From Lunularia cruciata (Eukaryota; Streptophyta; Marchantiopsida; Lunulariales; Lunulariaceae): a stretch of DNA of 64,000 nucleotides. Where the stretch lies: positions 64,290,911-64,354,910 of the forward strand of contig OX419760.1 of NCBI GenBank assembly GCA_948567375.1, given 5' to 3'. Below, piece by piece: positions 1-13,300 of this stretch. The translations under genes and the position numbers were made by a program. Position 1 is the first letter of the stretch. Every line of letters starts with the position of its first letter. The notes below the pieces were generated by a model. The model was not told where the DNA came from, ran no database searches, and saw only the letters and a program-made list of their open reading frames with translations.

Positions 1-1444
1 GGCAAACAATCTAGTAGTAGAGATCACAATGAATCCAGAATTTTGGCCAAGGAGTCTTGTTACAAAAACTAACTCACGGATTGTAGGAGCTCATTCATCC
101 AAAGGCATCACCAATACCTAGGAACTCACCTTTTGTGATGGTTAAGTTATGGATCCCAAATTCCATAGACATAAGAACCATCATCTTAGCAAAATATCAT
201 GATTTTGCCATTGCAATTCATGTTGGAGTGGATAAGACATTAGATGCAATCAAATGCCATTATTATGGCCCAAGATAAGAATCTATATGATATAATACAT
301 TCAAAGTTATCTACTCTATCAAAAAATAAAGCTTCTAATCAAGCTCCTATATGACTCCTCAATCCTTCTCTACTCCTCCGCAATGTTGGGAACTGGTAAG
401 TATGGATCTAGTTTGTGAATTGCGCAAGACCACTCAAGGTTTGACTCCATTGTAGTCTTTTTTAACTGACTAAGAAAAATGATTCATATGCATCCTACCA
501 CCAAGGATGTGACTGCTCCACAATTAGCTCAATTTTACATAAATGTAGTCTTTTCTCACTATAGCTTGTCTTAAGGGCTCATCACCAATAGAGGCACTCA
601 ATTGACTAGTTTGTTTTGGAGAACACTCTTTGGTATCTTCAAAACCAAATAGGCCATGTCTACAGTTTTCCATCCATAGACCAATGGACAAATAGAGTGG
701 ACTAGTTTCACTATTGAGAACATGATCTTGAGCTGCATCTTAGATGAGCAAGAGAGGTGGGATACCTTACTTCCATAAGTGGAATTTACTGAATGCATCC
801 ATATAGGTCAAACCATTTTTCCTTGTGTATGGAGACCATCCTTTCACACCTTCAAGCTTGATGAAGATCCACCTGGTGGCTCCTAAGCTTGAGTTGTCAA
901 CACTTTTGTTTCTAGAATCCAACAAGGTGTAGAAAATGCCAAGCACATGTTGCAAATCACCCAAAATCAATAGAAATAATATGCATATGCACATCATTGG
1001 AACATGGATTTCAATGTTGGGGATGAAGTCTCATTGTCCACAACTAACCTCATGTTAGATGGCCCTCATTAGCTCAAATCTCATTTTATTGAGCCTTTTC
1101 CTATCTTTTGGCAAATTAGCACAATGGCCTATCACCTTGAGCTACCACCACACATGAAGATCCATCTCGTTTCCCATGTTTCCTTGCTACATAGATATGC
1201 ATCCCAACCACCCCACTTTCCTTCCATACAACACTCATTGATGGCACAAAGAAATATGAAGTCGAGCGTATTCTCCAAAAATGCATCTGTGGTATCCACC
1301 GTCTGCATGTGGAATATCTTGTACATTGGAAAGAGTATCCATTATATGAGGCAACATAGGAGCCCTTAGCCAACTTGACCCATTCATTTGTGTTAGTGCA
1401 ATATTTTGAGGAACAACTTCACAATAAAGACATTATGTCTTCTT
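1..1444 (+). pseudogene. Ty3/gypsy integrase and chromodomain-like C-terminus, decayed
   Basis: Conceptual translation across several stops and frameshifts gives an LTR-retrotransposon integrase. Around 200-350 there is an HHCC-like zinc-finger stretch (HVGVDKTLDAIKCHYYWP, one reading). The catalytic core lies at about 380-850, with HPTTKDVTAPQLAQFYINVV, then NRGTQLTSLFW where families normally have DRGTQF, then FHP-TNGQIEW. The middle catalytic Asp therefore reads Asn here. At 1030-1390 follows GDEVSLSTTNL, then AYHLELPPHMKIHLVSHVSL, then a chromodomain-like tail (EYLVHWK-like in a shifted frame), as in chromodomain-carrying gypsy elements. RT, RNase H and gag would lie left of the window. 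It is non-functional. The family assignment is confident; the exact clade is not. Confidence 0.85.
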
Positions 1445-1459
1445 AAAAGGAGAGAGGTT

Positions 1460-2264
1460 TGTCATACCATTAGCTAGACATATTATCTAGAGATAAAATT
1501 GTTCTTAGTAACATCTAGAATGATGTTAAATATGATGGACTAAGTAGATTAGATAGAGGTGTCACCAAAATAATACTTCTACTAATAGGGTGGAAGCCAA
1601 AAACACCTTGAAAAGTTGAGAGCCAATTTCAAAAGCCTCAACGGAGGAATTAGGCCTTGAAAATGTGAAGAGTTGTCCACTCAAAAGAAAAGGCTATTCT
1701 TCTTTCCATACTCCCTTCTTTGTCTTATCAAGAGCTCTCCAATGGTACCTCATTCATGCAATTATTAGCTTCCTGTGGTAAGAGTCCCTAAAGATTCCCT
1801 CCAATCAAACTTACTTGACCAACCAAACATGACAAGAACCAACATGCCACCATCCATGCAACTAATCTAAGGGTGGAGCTTGCTGATATATCACCAATCC
1901 ATGTATCTGATCCAAGGATGGAGCTTTCTTTGAGAGAAGTATCTTTGCTATATAATAAAGACAAGGTGCTCCTTTGGTGCATCAAAGTATTGAGCGTGAA
2001 GCTTTATGTTTTTTCTCTTGTGTTTCTCTTGAGGATTCTTCTATCATCACAACACTATAGGTTATGAGACACTCTAGTTGTAACTCAATGTTTTTCTATC
2101 ATAGCAACAAATACTATAAAGAAAACTCATTCCCTCTATTGATGTAATGAGTATTGAATCCTATTCCAATTCATGAACCTATATTATATGTAAATTGATG
2201 CTCCTTTTTCTAATCATTGCATTCTTGTCTAGATCTTAAAGTGTCATATGCATTGCCCATAACA
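1460..2264 (+). repeat. Probable 3' LTR of the Ty3/gypsy element
   Basis: A purine-rich tract (AAAAGGAGAGAGG, 1445-1457) follows the integrase end and is directly followed by TGTCATACC, which looks like the start of an LTR. A TATA-like ATATAATAAAG (about 1950-1960) lies inside. I place the end at CCCATAACA (2264), giving TG...CA ends and about 805 bp. The partner 5' LTR would be outside the window, so the right boundary is inferred. Confidence 0.5.
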
Positions 2265-4720
2265 TTTCCTTTTGTTGCATTCTTGTCTAGATAAATTTCT
2301 AATGATGTAAGGCAAGTCTTAATTTGACTACTACAACTCCTTTGGCACAAACTCAAACATGGTTAGATTCTTTTGTAGCTTCAACCCTAATTTTGAAATC
2401 TCTAATTCAGACTTTGCTCCCAATTCTTGATAAGTTTTCTTTAAATTTTTAGCCCAAAAGTACAAATTATCCTCATAAACACTCCAACAACCTAAAATCT
2501 TCAATCATGATCACAATTGGAAGAATTGGCATTTAAATTTCTGTTAAGGTAGAAAAACTCCATTGAGCTTATGAAAATATTTTCAGTAAATTTTGTTACC
2601 TTAGTTCTCATATCTATCAACATTGAGCCAAATTTTTTATAGTAGTTGCTTATGCTCTTGTCTAAACCTCAATAAAGTTTGAAGGCTTAACTCAACTCCA
2701 ATTCTTAGATGTTGAAAGAATCAAACTACTTAAGATCTCTTTTCATTGTACCTTTAGCGTCTAACTTTACTATCAATTGGATTAATTGAATCACTCAAGA
2801 AAAATTGCAAACTTATAGGTCAACAAGTATAAAGTCCAGTATAAAGTCCAGTTCATGCAATTGTATTATGTTGTCTCTCTTTTTCTTGCTATGATATAAA
2901 AAATATTTTCATTAAATTTTGCTACCTTAGTTCTCATATCTATCAACATTGAGCCAAATATTTTATAGTAGTTGCTTATGCTCTTGTCTAAACCTCAATT
3001 AAGTTAAAGACTTAACTCAACTCCAATTCTTAGATGTGCATCAATTCCCAAGCTGGGCTAACTTTTGAGCTCTACAGACCTAGGTTTACTTGATCCGAGA
3101 CCCTAAATTCCATATTTGAGGAATTCACATGAAACCTTTTCAAAGAGGTGCAAGAATTAACCAAAAACAATACTGAAGATTTCACGAGCTGATTTGAACC
3201 AAAACTTGAGAGTTGACCAAAATCCCAATCTTTTCACAATCTTCTTTCCCAGCACCTCGATCTCTAAAGCTCCAACTTCAATTGATCAGATTTAATTTGA
3301 GATTGAATCAACTATAGAATTCCTTGAGCTTAGTACTACCAACACTCTATTTAATTTCTAATCCCACCAACAAATCATGGAAAAATTATAATAAACTCCC
3401 AAAATTCTCTAATTTGTACGCTAGTGTATGAATTTGATCCTCCTTGCTCCAATTGAGTGTACCCCCTTAGAATCTTATTAAAACTCTTGGTTTCTATCTT
3501 GAAATAATAGCTTATGAGCTCATCTCTCCAAACATTTTCTTCCCTCTCCCTTGAGCGTCACTCCCAAACTCCATCAATCCTCAAAAACCTTGAGACTTCC
3601 TTGTTGGGACCCAATCCTTTGTAATTTTGTCACTTAGCTTGTTCTTTTTGACAAATGGATCTCACAACTCCTCCTTGAAGCCCATGAACAAGATTAAGCT
3701 ATTCTCTTTCAATAGTAGTTTTTCAAGTCCAAGACTTGCTTATAGTATGCATAAAAGGAAAAATTGGATCCGCGCCTCCTATCACCAACTCGATGAATGC
3801 CATCCCAAATTACACTACCATCATGGTGTTGAGCATGATGTAGAATCTACAGCCTATAAGAAAAGGATTTGTGAATGGTAGATTAAGAGCATGAGACATG
3901 TCCTACTCAAGTACTTCCTTTGATGATCTAGCGCCATTGTTATGCTACAACTCTCACTCTCCACATCCTCCTCCAACTTGAGACTCTCAAACCTAAAAAT
4001 ACATATCTTTCTATCAAATCTTCACCACCTATAAACATCAAAGCCTTCAAAGAGTTCAAGACATACTTTGTGTGGCCAATTATATACATGTACATAGATT
4101 TCTTGCAATAGACTTATTGTGGGATTCATCATGCAATCTATTCCAATAATGTGGCAATAACTATACTAAACTCCTTTTTCACTATTTACACAAGCCACAA
4201 CACAAAATTGTGCCCTTAAAAATTTCTAATAGTTTGGGGAAGCACTAATTTCCATTTCTATAGGCCCATTATGGGGACTTTGCCCAAAGATCACTACAAG
4301 ATCTTTTGCACATAGTTGGTTCTAAAAATTTCTTCCAATAGTCTGAGATGGGATTTTCATGGACTTTTATACCTTGTAGCATCATGTACCCTTGCCTATG
4401 GGATTGGATTAACCAACCAACATGTACCAACCCTTGGTGGAAATTTCTAGCTAAGCTCACAACGTGTTGAAATTCCGGCGGTACTTCTGAATGAGTGCTA
4501 GTGGGATACTTGACACTTGGGCCTTTAAGCGCTTGACTTGTTAGAACTTCAAGAGCTTATCTTCCTACTAGCACTTGTTTTTATCTTACATCCCTATGAG
4601 TTCTTCTCATCCCATCTTCTATAACACCACACAAAGTGCCACCTCTATTTGGGCAATTCCATTAGTAACTACTGATCTCCATGGCATTTCTCTAGCACTA
4701 AAGCATAATTTGATCAACAA
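2265..4720. other. Gene-free AT-rich stretch
   Basis: Only short open frames full of low-complexity residues occur here and none resembles a known family. It includes the dispersed direct repeat described separately. It is probably old retroelement debris. Confidence 0.5.
2578..3037. repeat. Direct repeat of about 135 bp, two copies
   Basis: Copies at 2578-2712 and 2904-3037 share a nearly identical segment containing TTCTCATATCTATCAACATT, then TTATAGTAGTTGCTTATGCT and CTCCAATTCTTAGATGT. The spacing is about 326 bp. The copies differ by a few substitutions and small indels, so the duplication is not recent. Confidence 0.8.
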
Positions 4721-4776
4721 AAGAAAATTTTGAAGAAATGGAAGCACCAAAATAACACTTCAATTGTAGCAACATG

Positions 4777-5134
4777 GAGCAAGTATGAGGATGAAATCAG
4801 GAAGCAACATGAGCAAGGAAACATGAGCATTTTCTAGCTCAAGCAAAATCAAAAGCAGCAAAAGTTTGAAGAACAACTAAGAGCTCAAGAGGAAGTAGCT
4901 AGCATCCAAAGCAAATTGGATATAGCTAATGTGAATGTAGGAATAGTGAAAGGATAGTACATTGGAGCAAGTATGAAGAAGAAATCAGGAAGCTGTAAAG
5001 AGAGATGAATTTTCTCTAGCTAGAGTAGAACCAAAAGCAACAAAAGTTTGAAGAAAAATTGAGAGCTCAAATGAAGAAGTAGCTAGCATCCAAAGCAAAT
5101 AGGATACAACTAATGTGAATGCGGGAATGATTGA
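4777..5134 (+). repeat. Tandem duplication, about 188 bp period, coiled-coil coding remnant
   Basis: Two consecutive copies (4777-4952 and 4965-5134) both start GAGCAAGTATGA and both contain AAAAGTTTGAAGAA and GTAGCTAGCATCCAAAGCAA. In one frame copy one reads KQQKFEEQLRAQEEVASIQS followed by KLDIANVNV, a heptad-like charged helix. It looks like a piece of a coiled-coil protein, possibly gag-like or related to family X below, but no homology is proven. Confidence 0.6.
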
Positions 5135-5139
5135 AGTAT

Positions 5140-8100
5140 ATATGTGTGTTTCAATTCAAAAGGCTGCAAGATGAATTGAAGAAGAAAGAAGAGTAGAATG
5201 AGGCTGACCAAGGCTAGAGGAGGAGTTAGTAGTCAAAGTATAGGCAACTTGTGCTAGCCTAAAAGAGGAGAAGACAAAGATCCTCCAACAAATAGAGGAG
5301 GTAAGAGATTAATTGGTGGGCCTTGTGGAGAAGATAATCCAAGTCAAGCCACACTAAACCAAGCTCCAAAGGTAGTTCTTTGTAGTGGGATAGCCAAAGA
5401 CCTTTGTTGTTAAAGACCTTCAAGTTGTTTGTTGAATATAGCCAAAGGCATAGTAAGTGTAGATATTTTAAATATAAAAGATATATGTAATGAAAGACAC
5501 TTTTGATGTGGAATAGACCTTTGGCTTGGAGCATCTTTGTAGGAGTAGGAAATTTTTGTAGCCAAAGACCTTTAAGGTCATAAGCTTGAAGATGCACAAA
5601 TAATACAAGGGTTCTCTGATACATTCCTTTAGATGTGGAAGAAGCCTAATGAATCCACATTAAGTAAGATAAGATAAGGAGTTAAGATTAGTCATAGATG
5701 ATGTAGATGTCATAGAAGATTTCTAGTATTCCATTTAGTCATGGATCTCTTTGGTGAGAAATAGGCAATTGTATATAGCACATTTGCATAATGTGTTTCA
5801 AGTTCACTTTTTGGTATTTAGACAAAATTAGCAAAAGGGACTTTCTAAACTCTCTATCACTTGATGCACCAATTTAATATTGACTGGATGACTTTTTTGA
5901 GTAATGGTGCAGAACATCAAAGTAGGAAAAAATTTCACTTATCTGAGATGTTTGAAGCAAGGTAGTGTATGCAAGGGTTTTGGATTAATTGGAGTGTTGA
6001 AAGTACCACAAAAAAGGCAAGTCATATAATCAATACAAAGACTCCTCAAGAGGCCCACCTTTAGAGCCTTGCTTTTGGCAAATTGGATAGCCTTTGGAGT
6101 GGTAATCTTTAGTGTGAAGTGAGATATTACTTTCATGAATAATTTGGAATAGATTTGAAGTTAAAGTGATTTTTGTTTTACCTTTTTGTATTGCACTAGA
6201 GGTGATTATGCTTCCTTTCTTGGGAGAAGTTTTTCCCAAGAGGTAAATTATGCATAATAAAGATGGAATGGATATGAAACTTATCTTCATTATAGCTAAT
6301 GTTGACCCATTTCCTTGAGTGAATGATATGTTCTTACCATTTTTATTATTAGTACTTAGACATTCAGCTATTATAATTTCCAAAGTTGATTTTGGGTCTC
6401 AAACCAACCTTGGAGATATAAGATCTTATATGGTCTTGGATAACTTGAGACCCCACTCTTTTTTTTTCAAAATTATACCCTAATCCAAACAGTAAAACCC
6501 AAGTGATCTTATTTATATGAGTTTAGATCAAAATTTGTACTGTTGGAAAGAGGTTCAAAAAGCACTTACTTTTGGAATCATGATCTCAGTTTTTGATACT
6601 ACACATGCTTGTGCATCAACATTTAGTCATGGGAACTCAATTCTCAATTTTGAGGCATTAAAATAAGTTTGTGCACCAACTCACAAAATGCTCTCTCTAC
6701 TTGTATGTTGTAGTGATCTTGATCTTATTAGAAGCTTCTGAAGATAAATTTAATATTGCTAGAAAATTCATCCCAATCACACATTTACTTTAGGATACAC
6801 ATCTCCAAATGTGAGCTCACCTCCCCAACTTAAGGAGTTTCTTATTTGGCTAATTGGTGCCAATTGCCATAACTCTTGGTTATGCAAAAACTTTTGACAC
6901 TTATTCTTGTTAAACCATCTTGATAAGGCTTTCTTACAAAAGAAAGATAATGGAAAACTCCTTTTTACCCAAGGAAAGATTTCCACAAGATATAAAGACC
7001 ATTGCGTTTTATGTCTTACTTGAGATATGTTATCCAAAATGAGCCCTGAGACTCCAACCCGCCAGTTTCCATCTCAAATTGACTAGTATCAATTTTCCAA
7101 GGTCTTTTTTTATGCAAATAATATGTTGTGGCTACAAAATAAAGCTATGTCTCCCCTTTTCAAGTCTTTTTATAATGACTTGAGTGCCTTCGTAATGGAA
7201 TGAGATTTTAAAGATGGAATGAGATTTTCAAAAGGTGATGACTTAAGGTACCAAGTTCAGGACTTGAGTGTATCCAGTCATACCTTTAGAGAGTGCAGTG
7301 CAAGACCAAATCTAAACATAAAGGTATGCATGGTGTTAGGCATAGTATGATATTCCGTGATGGGCAAGTGAAACTACCAAAGTTCCTTAACTTTCTAAGC
7401 TTATACTATTGCTAACTAAGAGGGTTACATGATTATAGATGTTTAAAGAACAAGATCAAGATCAAGAGGGAAGTTCTAGCTAGCTTATTATTAGATATTT
7501 AAGATCCATGTATAAGTTTTAACTACAAGGATATTCAAGAGAAATGTTTAAGTTCTTCCTTTGTCCAACCATTTTTTAACAAAATAAGTCTTTAAGTAAA
7601 CTTCCAATTCCTCTAAAAATAAGAAGGTCCATCTTCCTACCTTGGTATAAGAACCTAAACCATGGACTTGAAATTTTACAAAGAATGATTATGGTAAAAT
7701 ATAAATTTTGAATTGTTGTGAAATATGAGCTTTAAAGTCACTTAATAAACTCTTTTTCAGAAATATAGACATAATATAAGAAAAACTATGTAGTTGATGT
7801 ATCAATTCAATCTATTATTGGTTATCAATATATTCATAATTCAAGAAAAATGTTAATCCTAAGTTGATACAGACCACTTTGTTTGGATTGAACCTAACTT
7901 CTAAAACACTTCTATTAGCTACAACCTTTCCATTGTAAACAGATGATTATGTAATTGATATTGTATATAAAGAGAAGCCTATCCACAAGGCCACTAAAAG
8001 CAATGAATTATTCAACCAATTATAACTACCATTTGTATGCTGCCTATAAGCATTACCATATATGCAACACAAATCAAGCCTTTAATGACTTAACTAATTC

Positions 8101-10170
8101 CTATTACTCAAATATATTCAAATTTTGTAATAGAGTCAAAAATGGCACATCTAACTAAGCATCCTACACATGGATGTCTATGGAGCTCTTGAATGAATCC
8201 ACACTAGAAAAAATGTGAACCAAGCAGTGAGCATCCACAACCTCCTTTTAGGATGCACCAATGTGAATTGTCTTTGTTTGGAAGATCCTTTGAGAAGTAA
8301 TCATGAAGAGAACCCTTAGGAAGGTTTGTTGGGATGAGCTTTTGGGGTGGATCCTCAAGAAAGCCCTTTTGAAGGAGCCTTGAGAACTTCCTTTACAAGA
8401 ATCATTTGATAGTAGATGGTAGATTCTAATGCATCAATGTTGGCAAAGTCATACAAGAACTTGCTTGTTGGCTCCAAAAAAGAACATCATGCCAATTAAA
8501 TTATGCTAGCAAACACAATTGATATTTAAGTTGCTCCTAAGAAGATCTAATAAGATCTACTTTAATTTACTTAAAGATATTAGCTTTCTTGCATAGGTCT
8601 TTGTTTGCTAAAAAAAGAAAACATAAACTTAAAAAAGAAAGTTAGAGTTTACAACAACTAATCATTGAAGTTAATATAGTATATTTTGGTGTAATTTTAG
8701 AACTAGTTTTCATAATCTAAAAATCTGTTTATATGGTTCAGGAATCTATTAGTGTGGTATTTCTATCCCTAATGAGCAAAAGATGTTTGCAAATGCTTTA
8801 TTTGAACCTATAATCCCTGAGTTATTCATAAGTTCCCTCTTAAACTAGCTATGCAAGCTTATGTGTAAGGATTCAAATAGTAAAGTACTATAGAGGTATT
8901 TCAATCCCTATTGTACCTAATTGGTGGTTATTGGTCTTGAAGATATGACTTGAGATTTGCTCTATAATAATGATGAACTTTTTTTTTTACCATGGGAGTG
9001 TGAACTGCTCACATTTCCAAGATGGTGTTTATTATTTGTCTTCCATTGAGATCAAATGCCTTACTAAGCTTGTCTCTTTTTGCTTGATTATTATTAATTT
9101 CCCTTGTGCAAGGATGGAATGTGGAATAATGCATTTACAAGCATAATGCAATACATCAATAAGAAAAAGGTCAATCTTGTGTCAGGATATGGTTCACAAA
9201 TAAACAAATGCAAAGGAAGGAAATTATCATAATATAGTTCTTTACAATTGCATATTTAACCTCTTGTGCAGAAACCAATTCTAGAAGAAGGTAATATCAC
9301 CAATAAAGATGCACTACAGGAAGATACAAAGAAAAGTCGCAATCATACAAAAAATTAAGTCAAAATAAAATCCAAAAATTGATATTTTAGTACACTATGA
9401 GTGTGCTACTTCCATACAAAAATTGTCTCAAAGAATTGGATTCTATCCTTCCCAAAAGGTATGCATTCCTCCAAAAAATCTACTCTAGAGTGACAAGTCT
9501 TCATCTTTGATTTTTTTTGAGTACTATCAATGCTACAACTTCCGTCAAAGAATTGCTTCTAGATGATTGTAATAACATCAAGGATTAGATAAACATGGCA
9601 TCTTAAAACATTTACTATAAAGATTCATCAACAAAACAAAAGTGAAAAAATTGACTATACATTGAAGAATTAAGCATAATGATACAGAGATTTTGCTCTA
9701 TCACTATTGAATGAAAATCAATTTGGATGCAGTACTTTAGTAGCTTAGTGACACAAATAAGTTATAAAAGCTAAAAATTGTCTAACTTCTAACTCTTATC
9801 AATTACAAAGATAATTTCCCGCTTAGCTTCCACTTAGAAAATGTAATTGCTCTAACTTCTCATCTTCCTTTGTTATAGATATTTTTCTCTACTTCCCTAA
9901 ATCCTAAAACTTAGTCTATTTAACACTAAAATTTACAATTGCTTGCTAAAAATCCTTAGGTGACTACTTCCCAATTTTGTGTGTTCCTTTTTCTATTATG
10001 CTTTCATTCCTTCAATCTGAATTGGTTTAATTCAAGAAGCAAGAAAATTGACTCCATAGTCATGCACTTCTCCTTATATCTCTCTATATCCATCCTTAAC
10101 TTGACAATCTTGTGGTTCATTTTATGATTTTTTTGTTATGCAACTTTTGCTTCAATATATTTGCTAGTTG
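5140..10170. other. AT-rich stretch without recognisable genes
   Basis: The open frames are short, biased to Leu, Ile, Lys and Asn, and lack known motifs. I see no RNA gene and no terminal repeats. The low CpG content and decayed look suggest methylated, old repeat DNA. Confidence 0.45.
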
Positions 10171-10177
10171 GAGTGTA

Positions 10178-10432
10178 CTAAATTTTTTTTGCAGATGTTG
10201 CAGTTGCTATGTGTGAGAACTCACCATTGCCACTTTCAATCCTATGTCTTTCTTTAATCTGTGATTTGTGTGCATCAACTTGTTCACCCATTGATGTTCT
10301 TTGTAATACAATTTCATGCTCCCTCTTTGTGATATCCAACTTTGCCATTGTATCTTGCTCATTTACATGCATCTTATTAGAAAGCTTTGTGTAATCCTTC
10401 AAGCCTAGCCACATCTCTTGGTATGCAAGCAA
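10178..10432 (-). pseudogene. Coiled-coil-like open frame, unknown
   Basis: An 84-codon open frame on the minus strand reads as an amphipathic, charged helix (KLSNKMHVNEQDTMAKLDIT, then KREHEIVLQRTS). It lies next to the family X copy at 10.7-11.4 kb but in no demonstrable continuity with it. It could be a gag or coiled-coil remnant of a retroelement. I do not recognise it. Confidence 0.25.
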
Positions 10433-10749
10433 AAGTGTTTATAGATATTTGAAGAGAAGGTACAATATATCCTCAAAAAACAAATCTAGATCCATCATGT
10501 CTACTCCTTGTTCTTCATTCAAAATGAGTCCTCTGGGTTGTTGTCTTTGGATAACAAAGATTCAGTCATTTGGCTTTCCACACTCATCCTTCATTCCTCC
10601 AAAACACATTCTTAAATGATTACCATCCCTCTTACCTTTTTCTTCTTCCTCTTGAGTTAGCAATCACTCAACTCCTTCTAGACTCTCCTAGAAGAAGATG
10701 ATTTGCATTTTTATATCAACCCAAAGAAAGCTACCTTGGGTCAGTAATT

Positions 10750-11410
10750 GCCAATACTTGGATCGGATCTGTCAGAGTTCAGCACGAAGTAGTGAAACTT
10801 TTGCCTTGGGGTGATTAACCCGATGCAAAGACAATGTAACAAATTTCCTTTGGGGTTGGAAATTCAAGATTGTGTTGCACACAAAAACAGCTAAGGCACA
10901 AGCGGGAAAAATTGACATTGACAAGAGAAGTGCATGCAAAAGGTGTGATTTCTTGGTAGACAAGCAGTCAAAGAATGACTGAGAAACATCAGATTATAAA
11001 GTCAGGTTTTGAATCAAGAAGGCAACAAATGACAAGTGAATTTCCTTTGCCTTTGCAAATTCATCCTAAGGGAGACCAGGGAGGAGGAGTGATAATGAGT
11101 GAAGTTTGGTGAATCTAGAGGGATTTAGAGCTGCACGCTCAAGGGACAAAAGAATTGTCTTGCAAAAGCATATCACAAAGGAGAGTAGAATGAAAGGAAT
11201 CAGGAAGTGCACTGCATTGGCAGTGACAAACCTAGTGATTAGGAGGTTATACATGATGGCTCACATCAAAGTTCTTAGTAAAATTTGTATTACTTTCCTT
11301 CCATGGAATTAGAACTTGAGCTTTCCCATTTTCATGGTAGAGATTGCGGCTAGTAAGTGTGTAGATGGGCCGGCAATGGTAAGAAAGAGAGGCAATCCGG
11401 CTAGTATAGG
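10750..11410 (+). repeat. Family X repeat, partial copy (leader plus coding start)
   Basis: Homologous to the right end of the element at 56.9-57.9 kb, in opposite orientation. The plus strand at about 11,225-11,400 reads HIKVLSKICITFLPWN, a stop, NLSFPIF, then AASKCVDG and KRGNPA. The 57-kb copy reads ARIKVLSKLWITFLAWNWNL, then NNCKDG and KRGNLAQWTE on its minus strand. To the left, the minus strand of 10,772-10,963 reads QPQRKFVTLSLHRVNHPKA, matching the AQRKLVTSSLDRVVHLDA-type stretch of the other copy. The similarity stops abruptly after about 11,410, so the copy is truncated. Function unknown. Confidence 0.6.
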
Positions 11411-11414
11411 TATT

Positions 11415-13300
11415 CCATATGTGTTTGGAGAATTATCCATTCATTTTTTATTTCTTTGTAGAAGAGAAGTTTTGTTACTTGGGAGCAATTTAAGTCTTTA
11501 AGGTAACTTCATCCAAATCTAAGCACACTACAAAGACTCAACATGTGAGTCAAAGCTTAAGAAGGATAGCTAAAAGTAAAAGGATACTCCACTCTAAGGA
11601 CCCAAAGTAGAAAGCAAATTTTACAAAGGCATGTCAATTGCTCCAAAGACCAAAGAAATTCTACTCCAATGCCCAAAGTACAAATGCTTATCAATTGCTG
11701 CAAAGTCCAAAGTCCAAAGTTCAAAGATAAATACTTTGGGAAGATTACCATTGTTATTTACCAAAGATGCCAAACACGTGAGAAACCAATGTGCAGACAA
11801 CCAATTCATGAAATATCAAAGCCTTGTGCTATAAAATGGGTGTCCAGACCATAGAGGTTTTGTTGCTAGTTAGATTTAATCTTGAAAGATCTTGAGGAGG
11901 AATTAACTATAGAGAAGGGAGTAAACTTTGCAAGACCTTCAAGACTTGTGCACATTTCAGCCATTAGAGAAGCAAAAGGATCAACAACAATTGTATGGAC
12001 CTTTTGAGTGTTACATAGGAAGATCATTCACCAAGGGACAAGATTCTTAGACTAAAGAGACTTTATTAAGTTGGTGTGGCCCAGGCTTTATGGTAGCTCC
12101 CTTCCACCCTATATATTGAGTGTCCAAGGGGGGATAAGCATGTGGTGCAGCTGCCTTATCCTCCATTTGATAACAAGGGAGCTGCCTCCCTCGCAATACG
12201 GCCAAGTGATCAACTCAAAAAAGTCATCAACAAGTATATAGAATACACTCTTTCCAACTTTTACAAGAAAAAACTAAAGAAAATCAAGCTCTTTCTTGTA
12301 ATTAGAAGTCCAAAGAGGAGGTGGGAAGAGGTAGCAAATAGCAATGGAAAAAATAGTATAGAAAATTAGATAGAAAATTAGATAGAATAAAAATTAGAGT
12401 TATTGAATATCTCTAGTAGCTTAGAATTTACCATTGGTTCTTTTATTTGGAAGAGAATTTTGCAGTTAGGTCTCTTTGACTTGCCCTACAAGGCAATTAA
12501 TTCTATATTGTTGTTATTTAATTTTTCCATTTAGATTATTGATAATCATTAGGTAGTTTAATAATAATATAACCAATTGGAAGGAACTTGCTATTTGAGT
12601 TGTGTATCCAAAGCACTATGTATTCAGTTCATATAGAAGTTGACAAGTACAAGAGTGCAAGCTTGTTGATGCTACTTAAACTATTTATGAAGCTTCTTTC
12701 TCTTTATTTTATGCAAGTTCTAGTGAATCCTTATATTGGAGTTGTTGTTATTGTCCTTGGTGTTTGCATCAAGCTTTTGGAAGCAATGCCTTGATGGAAA
12801 TTTTGAGTGTTGTAGCATTGATTGTAGCCAAAGAATGTATATAAAAAGATTGAATCCTTGGATGAAGACCTCTTCGGAAGACATGTACCTTCAGTGAGGG
12901 GTAGAACATACATCTTTATAAAGATCATTGATGTTGTTCAAAAGAAATTATCTTCTTTAGACTAAATAATCATTGTTAGAATTTGAATGATCTATTCTTT
13001 GTGATTGTGATTTTTCTTTTCACCTCTTATGTAATGTGTTTTTTTGGTGATGTTACTATTTTTTAGGATTAGTATTTGCCAAAGAGGTTAACATGTAACA
13101 ATAAAGAAGTATTTTGTGGCACTTTCCTTTATATTTATCTATTTCTAAACCATATCTTTGTAGGATTGACCTTTTTCTTATCAAAATACTGTAATTTGGT
13201 CATTATTAAGTTGTTACAACCCTCTTCAAGCTTTCTTCCTTGGGTTATCTAGAGCACTTATATATACTAGGGGCCTTATACCTTTATGCAACCTAATTGA
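11415..13300. other. Unannotated AT-rich stretch
   Basis: No open frame looks like a real gene. Around 12,105-12,120 a TATA-like CCCTATATATTGAG occurs, as in an LTR or promoter, but I find no paired LTR. It may be the remnant of an LTR. Confidence 0.35.

Noticed and set aside
5259-5624. 121-codon minus-strand frame rich in Leu and Tyr
   Set aside because: Low-complexity composition, no motifs, and it lies in decayed AT-rich repeat DNA.
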